A stretch of DNA of 5,636 bases from CALMUP01 sp035327305 (GTDB taxonomy: Bacteria; Verrucomicrobiota; Kiritimatiellia; CAIVKH01): contig DAOLDL010000126.1 of NCBI GenBank assembly GCA_035327305.1, positions 1-5,636 of the forward strand, read 5' to 3'. The position numbers and the translations under genes were made by a program. The stretch's first letter is position 1. Every line of letters starts with the position of its first letter. This document shows positions 3,154-5,636 of the stretch, piece by piece. The notes under the pieces were generated by a model. That model was not told the DNA's origin. It was given only the letters and a program-made list of their open reading frames with translations, and searched no databases.

Positions 3154-4656
3154 ATGAACAAAGCCGCTCTCAATGCCTGGGCGAAGCCGCTCATGGAGGC
3201 GCTGCAGGAGATCGAAGCCCTGGTGCGCAAGCATCCAGGCGATGTCTCGATGTTGAATGCGGCAGAAGAGGCGATCAGGAGCCTGCCGCTTCCTGACTAT
3301 ATGGCGCTGGCCGAGGATATGGCCGGGGAAATGGAGCAGGCGGCGGGCAAGGAAATATCGACGATGTCGATGGGCCGCCAGCGCGTTGCGGCGTTTGCGG
3401 CGATCAACCCCGGCTTCGAACCGCTGGCCGACGCGATCCGGAAGATCGCCGGTAAAACCCCGATAACCTCAAAGCTGCGCTCGGCCGACTGGGAGCACGC
3501 GCCGCTGGCCTTTCGGGAGCGGGGACAGTTTTCCTCTGGCGTCGAGAGCATTCGGGTTATGGGCTCAATCCAAAGCAAGCTGTTGAAAGCGGTCAGCCAT
3601 CAGCGGGAGATCATCCAGGTGGGTGGCAAGTCTTACGAGCGCCACGTTTCGAGAGATTCGTTTATCCGCGATATCCGCCAGGCCGCGCTGGACGAAGGGC
3701 TGGATACCGGCAAGGGCAATGTGCTGACCAATATCGCGGCGCCGCGCCGAATCGGGCTGATCTACGATATGCAGAATGCGCAGGCGGCTGGCTATGCCCG
3801 CTGGAAGCTTGATAACAGCGCCGATGCCCTGGCGATCCTCCCGGCCTGGCGGCTGGGCGAAAGTTCGGCGAAGAACCCGCGCGACTGGACAACCAAATGG
3901 CAGGTGGCCGGCAATGCGGTCGGCTGGGAGGGTGCGTCACGCACCGACTTCGTCGCGCTGAAGACGTCGCCGATCTGGATGAAGCTCTCGCGCTTTGGCA
4001 CGCCATGGCCACCGTTCGACTGGGGATCCACCAGGGAACTGGAGGACGTTTGGCGGGATGAGGCGGAACGGCTGGGGCTGGTCGGCCCGGACGATGTGAT
4101 CGAGCCGACGATGGAAAAAGATTTCAACGCTGAGCTGGAGGCGAGTGTGAGCGATTGGCGTCCAGAAATGTTCGAGGCGATGAAAGATGCCTTTGGTGAC
4201 CAGGTGGATGAAAAAAACGGCAAGGCTCATTGGCGTGGAAACTTAATCGGTGACCTGTCGAGAGAAATTATTGATCGCGGATTGGATACGCCGTTTGATA
4301 GCAAGGCGTTCAAGGGGCGGTCGTTTAATCTAGGTTTCGCCACCGACGATGCGGTGAGAAAAGCGGCGGCTGGTGGTGTTGATATCAAGGGCAAGAAACT
4401 CGTATTAACACCGGACACCATCTATCACATGCTGAAGCGACACGGAGAGGGTCGGGAAAAAGACGGGTCGCAGCGACCTCTTACCGTAACACATATTGAA
4501 ATTATCCCTCATGTCTGGAAAAAGCCGGACCGGGTGCGTCAGGACGATGATGGCGTCCGATTTGAAAAGAAAATTATGGGTAGAGAGCAGGTTGTTGTTT
4601 TTGACAAGGTAAAGGGTGTTTTTTTACCCGTGAGTGTGAGGGTAAAAAAGATGTGA
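3154..4656 (+). CDS. Mu gpF-like minor head protein fused to a PBECR-like nuclease domain
   Basis: This encodes 500 residues from ATG 3154. Residues ~75-350 are a Mu F-type head morphogenesis domain: ALRER-like LAFRERGQFSSGVES (~118-132), RRIGLIYDMQNAQAAGYARW (~198-217), and LKTSPIWMKLSRFGTPWPPFDWGS (~269-292), with DEAERLGL after it. The protein would be a minor capsid component packaged with DNA. Residues ~365-500 look like a phage BECR-fold nuclease (PBECR family, probably PBECR3-like): LTPDTIYHMLKRHGEG (~418-433), a PLTVTHIEIIP block, and strands ending VRVKKM. His425 and His430 are candidate catalytic residues. Such domains are known toxin modules on phage 'polyvalent' proteins. This part is more AT-rich than the F part. 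Residues 1-70 resemble a DUF935 portal C-terminus. No Shine-Dalgarno precedes the ATG; TTG 3148 lies in the terminator U-tract. Confidence 0.85.
   Translation: MNKAALNAWAKPLMEALQEIEALVRKHPGDVSMLNAAEEAIRSLPLPDYMALAEDMAGEMEQAAGKEISTMSMGRQRVAAFAAINPGFEPLADAIRKIAGKTPITSKLRSADWEHAPLAFRERGQFSSGVESIRVMGSIQSKLLKAVSHQREIIQVGGKSYERHVSRDSFIRDIRQAALDEGLDTGKGNVLTNIAAPRRIGLIYDMQNAQAAGYARWKLDNSADALAILPAWRLGESSAKNPRDWTTKWQVAGNAVGWEGASRTDFVALKTSPIWMKLSRFGTPWPPFDWGSTRELEDVWRDEAERLGLVGPDDVIEPTMEKDFNAELEASVSDWRPEMFEAMKDAFGDQVDEKNGKAHWRGNLIGDLSREIIDRGLDTPFDSKAFKGRSFNLGFATDDAVRKAAAGGVDIKGKKLVLTPDTIYHMLKRHGEGREKDGSQRPLTVTHIEIIPHVWKKPDRVRQDDDGVRFEKKIMGREQVVVFDKVKGVFLPVSVRVKKM
4620..4649. repeat. 10-bp perfect inverted repeat within the 3' end of the F-like gene
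   Basis: TTTTTTACCC (4620-4629) and GGGTAAAAAA (4640-4649) are perfect complements around a ten-base spacer. The T-run is 5' and the A-run 3', the reverse of an intrinsic terminator, and this holds for both strands. It encodes the final beta hairpin of the PBECR-like domain. Confidence 0.6.
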
Positions 4657-4715
4657 GCCGTTTGTTCATCGGGCGACACCCGCTTTACCAACGTCCAAAA
4701 CGACAACGGCTCACA
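4652..4715. repeat. 11-bp inverted repeat with nested hairpin after the F-like gene
   Basis: TGTGAGCCGTT (4652-4662) pairs perfectly with AACGGCTCACA (4705-4715). Between them CGGG (4670-4673) pairs with CCCG (4679-4682) around CGACA. The outer arm includes the TGA stop of the F-like gene (4654-4656). There is no U-tract, so an intrinsic terminator is unlikely. It may affect mRNA folding before the G gene, mark an old recombination boundary, or have no role. Confidence 0.55.
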
Positions 4716-4753
4716 ACCATTAAACTACACGATGCGCATGCAAGAGTAAAGCC

Positions 4754-5329
4754 ATGATCACCACTCAAATCAACATCATCGACGAGGTGTCGCCGGATAT
4801 CGCGAAGAAAATCAGTCAGCTTGAAAACACGGCTCCGCTGATGCGGGCGGTCGGCGAGGCGATGAGGCGGGCGATGCGCGAGCATTACGCGGGGCTACCG
4901 CCAAACCAAAGCGGACTGCCGTCCCTGGGGTTCTGGAATAAGTATGGCCGGGACAAGGTCGCCATAGCCAGTTTCGACAATGCGCACGTCAGGGTGGTCG
5001 TGGACAGCAAGGAGATGGGACACAAGCTCTTTGGCGGTACAGTGACCGGCAAGGGAAAGAAGTTGTCCATCCCGGTCAGTGCGGAGGCGAAGAAGACGGG
5101 ATCGGCCACTTTGTGGAGCGGACCGAAACTCACGCTGATACCTCGCCCGGGAAAACCGCCACTTTTGGTGGACGCGACGAATGACCTTGCGTGGAAGATC
5201 CACTATGTTTTGAAGGCCAGTGTAACGCACAAGCCTGACGACCGAGCCTTTCCGCCCAGAGAGATGGTGCACCAGGCGGTGATCCAAACCATTACCGAAA
5301 AACTCAACCTCATTATGCGCGTTTCGTAA
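4754..5329 (+). CDS. Mu gpG-like virion morphogenesis protein
   Basis: This encodes 191 residues. It lies between an F-like and an I-like gene, the position of G in Mu. The helix LMRAVGEAMRRAMREHY (residues ~29-45), then the FWNKYGRDKV segment, GHKLFGGTVTGKGKKLSIPV (~90-110) with its 'HxxGG' turn and Ile-Pro strand, and RAFPPREMVHQAVIQTI near the end fit the phage virion morphogenesis (tail completion/gpG) family. In Mu the G product is needed for tail and head joining. The upstream ribosome site is weak (AAGAG at 4742-4746). It is separated from the F-like stop by 97 bases containing an inverted repeat, whereas such genes usually abut. The next gene follows after about 51 bases. Confidence 0.82.
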   Translation: MITTQINIIDEVSPDIAKKISQLENTAPLMRAVGEAMRRAMREHYAGLPPNQSGLPSLGFWNKYGRDKVAIASFDNAHVRVVVDSKEMGHKLFGGTVTGKGKKLSIPVSAEAKKTGSATLWSGPKLTLIPRPGKPPLLVDATNDLAWKIHYVLKASVTHKPDDRAFPPREMVHQAVIQTITEKLNLIMRVS

Positions 5330-5380
5330 CGTTCCCCGCTTCATCGACCATTCAAGCCGGGATGGCCTACGTTGTTGCGC

Positions 5381-5636
5381 ATGGCAGATGCCCAGGCAAT
5401 TGCATATTTTTCGATCAAGAACCACGCGCTTTCCTCGGCGACGCTTCCCCGCGAGTTGAAACTCTTCCGGTTTGGCGACAACCCGACCGACCAGGGGGTG
5501 TTCAAGGTGACCCAGCGGACGCTGGACGCGCTGAACGGCCAAATCGCGAAGGGCGTTTTTGAGCGGGTGTTAATCGATTTTGAGCACAACTCGCTGGAAG
5601 GGTCGCCGAAGTATCAGCCGCCGCCGCGGAAACACG
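5381..5636 (+). CDS. Mu gpI-like prohead maturation protease (3' end outside window)
   Basis: From ATG 5381 the frame is open to the window end (85 codons visible). The N-terminus reads AIAYFSIKNHAL...PRELKLFRFGDNPT, giving an 'LLPxG'-like strand region, then FKVTQRTLDALNGQIAKG and RVLIDFEHNSLEGSPKY. The DFEHN motif (residues 66-70) is typical of the Mu I protease family, where D-x-E-H lies in the active region. Mu I processes head scaffold and capsid precursors, and the shorter in-frame Z scaffold is made from its 3' end. The order F-G-I supports the assignment; a major capsid gene is expected just right of the window. The ribosome site is weak, and TTG codons at 5372 and 5375 are alternative starts. 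Confidence 0.8.
   Translation, partial: MADAQAIAYFSIKNHALSSATLPRELKLFRFGDNPTDQGVFKVTQRTLDALNGQIAKGVFERVLIDFEHNSLEGSPKYQPPPRKH

Noticed and set aside
3096..3296. Frame starting MGYIPRVVALPSG after the HTH gene
   Set aside because: It crosses the terminator and becomes a shadow of the F-like gene. It could be a remnant of a lost gene start, but nothing supports a product.
3662..4230. Several minus-strand frames opposite the F-like gene
   Set aside because: They are Ser/Arg/Pro-rich products typical of antisense frames in GC-rich coding DNA.
4895..5542. 215-codon minus-strand frame opposite G and I
   Set aside because: It is antisense to two genes with phage-family motifs and syntenic order; no own signals are seen.
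1..5636. CRISPR array, tRNA, rRNA or insertion sequence
   Set aside because: No spaced direct repeats, cloverleaf, rRNA blocks or transposase frame were seen on either strand.

Overview
This window looks like part of a Mu-like (transposable-phage type) prophage in a moderately GC-rich bacterium. The right half carries three adjacent head genes in the order of Mu F, G and I: a gpF-like minor head protein, a gpG-like virion morphogenesis protein, and the start of a gpI-like maturation protease. The left half is a tightly packed rightward run of small phage and accessory genes. No gene in the window fixes the host taxon. The style of the proteins loosely recalls Mu-like prophages of Verrucomicrobiota and related Gram-negative groups, but that is an impression only. 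All convincing genes are on the + strand.

Bases 1-1202 hold the end of an unidentified gene, a tiny predicted lipoprotein with a Cys/His/Trp pattern, a winged-helix protein coupled to it by an ATGA overlap, a small SH3-like beta-rich protein, and a two-helix membrane protein. Bases about 1207-1982 look like two integron-type gene cassettes. Each is one gene followed by an attC-like hairpin with canonical R boxes (ending GTTAGGC and GTTGGGC), a central stem, and bulged bases on the 3' strand. The first cassette gene is clearly more AT-rich than its surroundings. No integron integrase is visible, so this resembles a small integrase-less attC cluster (CALIN) inside a phage operon. A weaker third attC-like fold lies at about 1161-1212.

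Bases 1990-2659 encode a DUF3820 protein and an Acb2/Tad1 hairpin-domain protein, an anti-CBASS/anti-Thoeris cyclic-nucleotide sponge. The Acb2 reading frame is open upstream into a two-helix membrane protein that overlaps the DUF3820 gene. Two products are therefore possible: free 70-residue Acb2 from a strong internal start, and a 152-residue membrane-anchored form. An excisionase-like or small-terminase-like HTH gene (2783-3094) follows, then a strong intrinsic terminator (3119-3149).

The F-like ORF starts only a few bases after that terminator, with no visible Shine-Dalgarno or promoter. Its first ~70 residues resemble the C-terminus of a DUF935 (Mu gp29-type) portal, and no terminase or portal gene lies where one would be expected. 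This suggests a rearrangement, deletion or insertion at this junction. The F protein carries a C-terminal PBECR-like (BECR-fold) nuclease domain in a more AT-rich stretch, so it is probably a toxin domain attached to a packaged minor head protein. Palindromes and an in-frame post-stop extension follow before the G gene.
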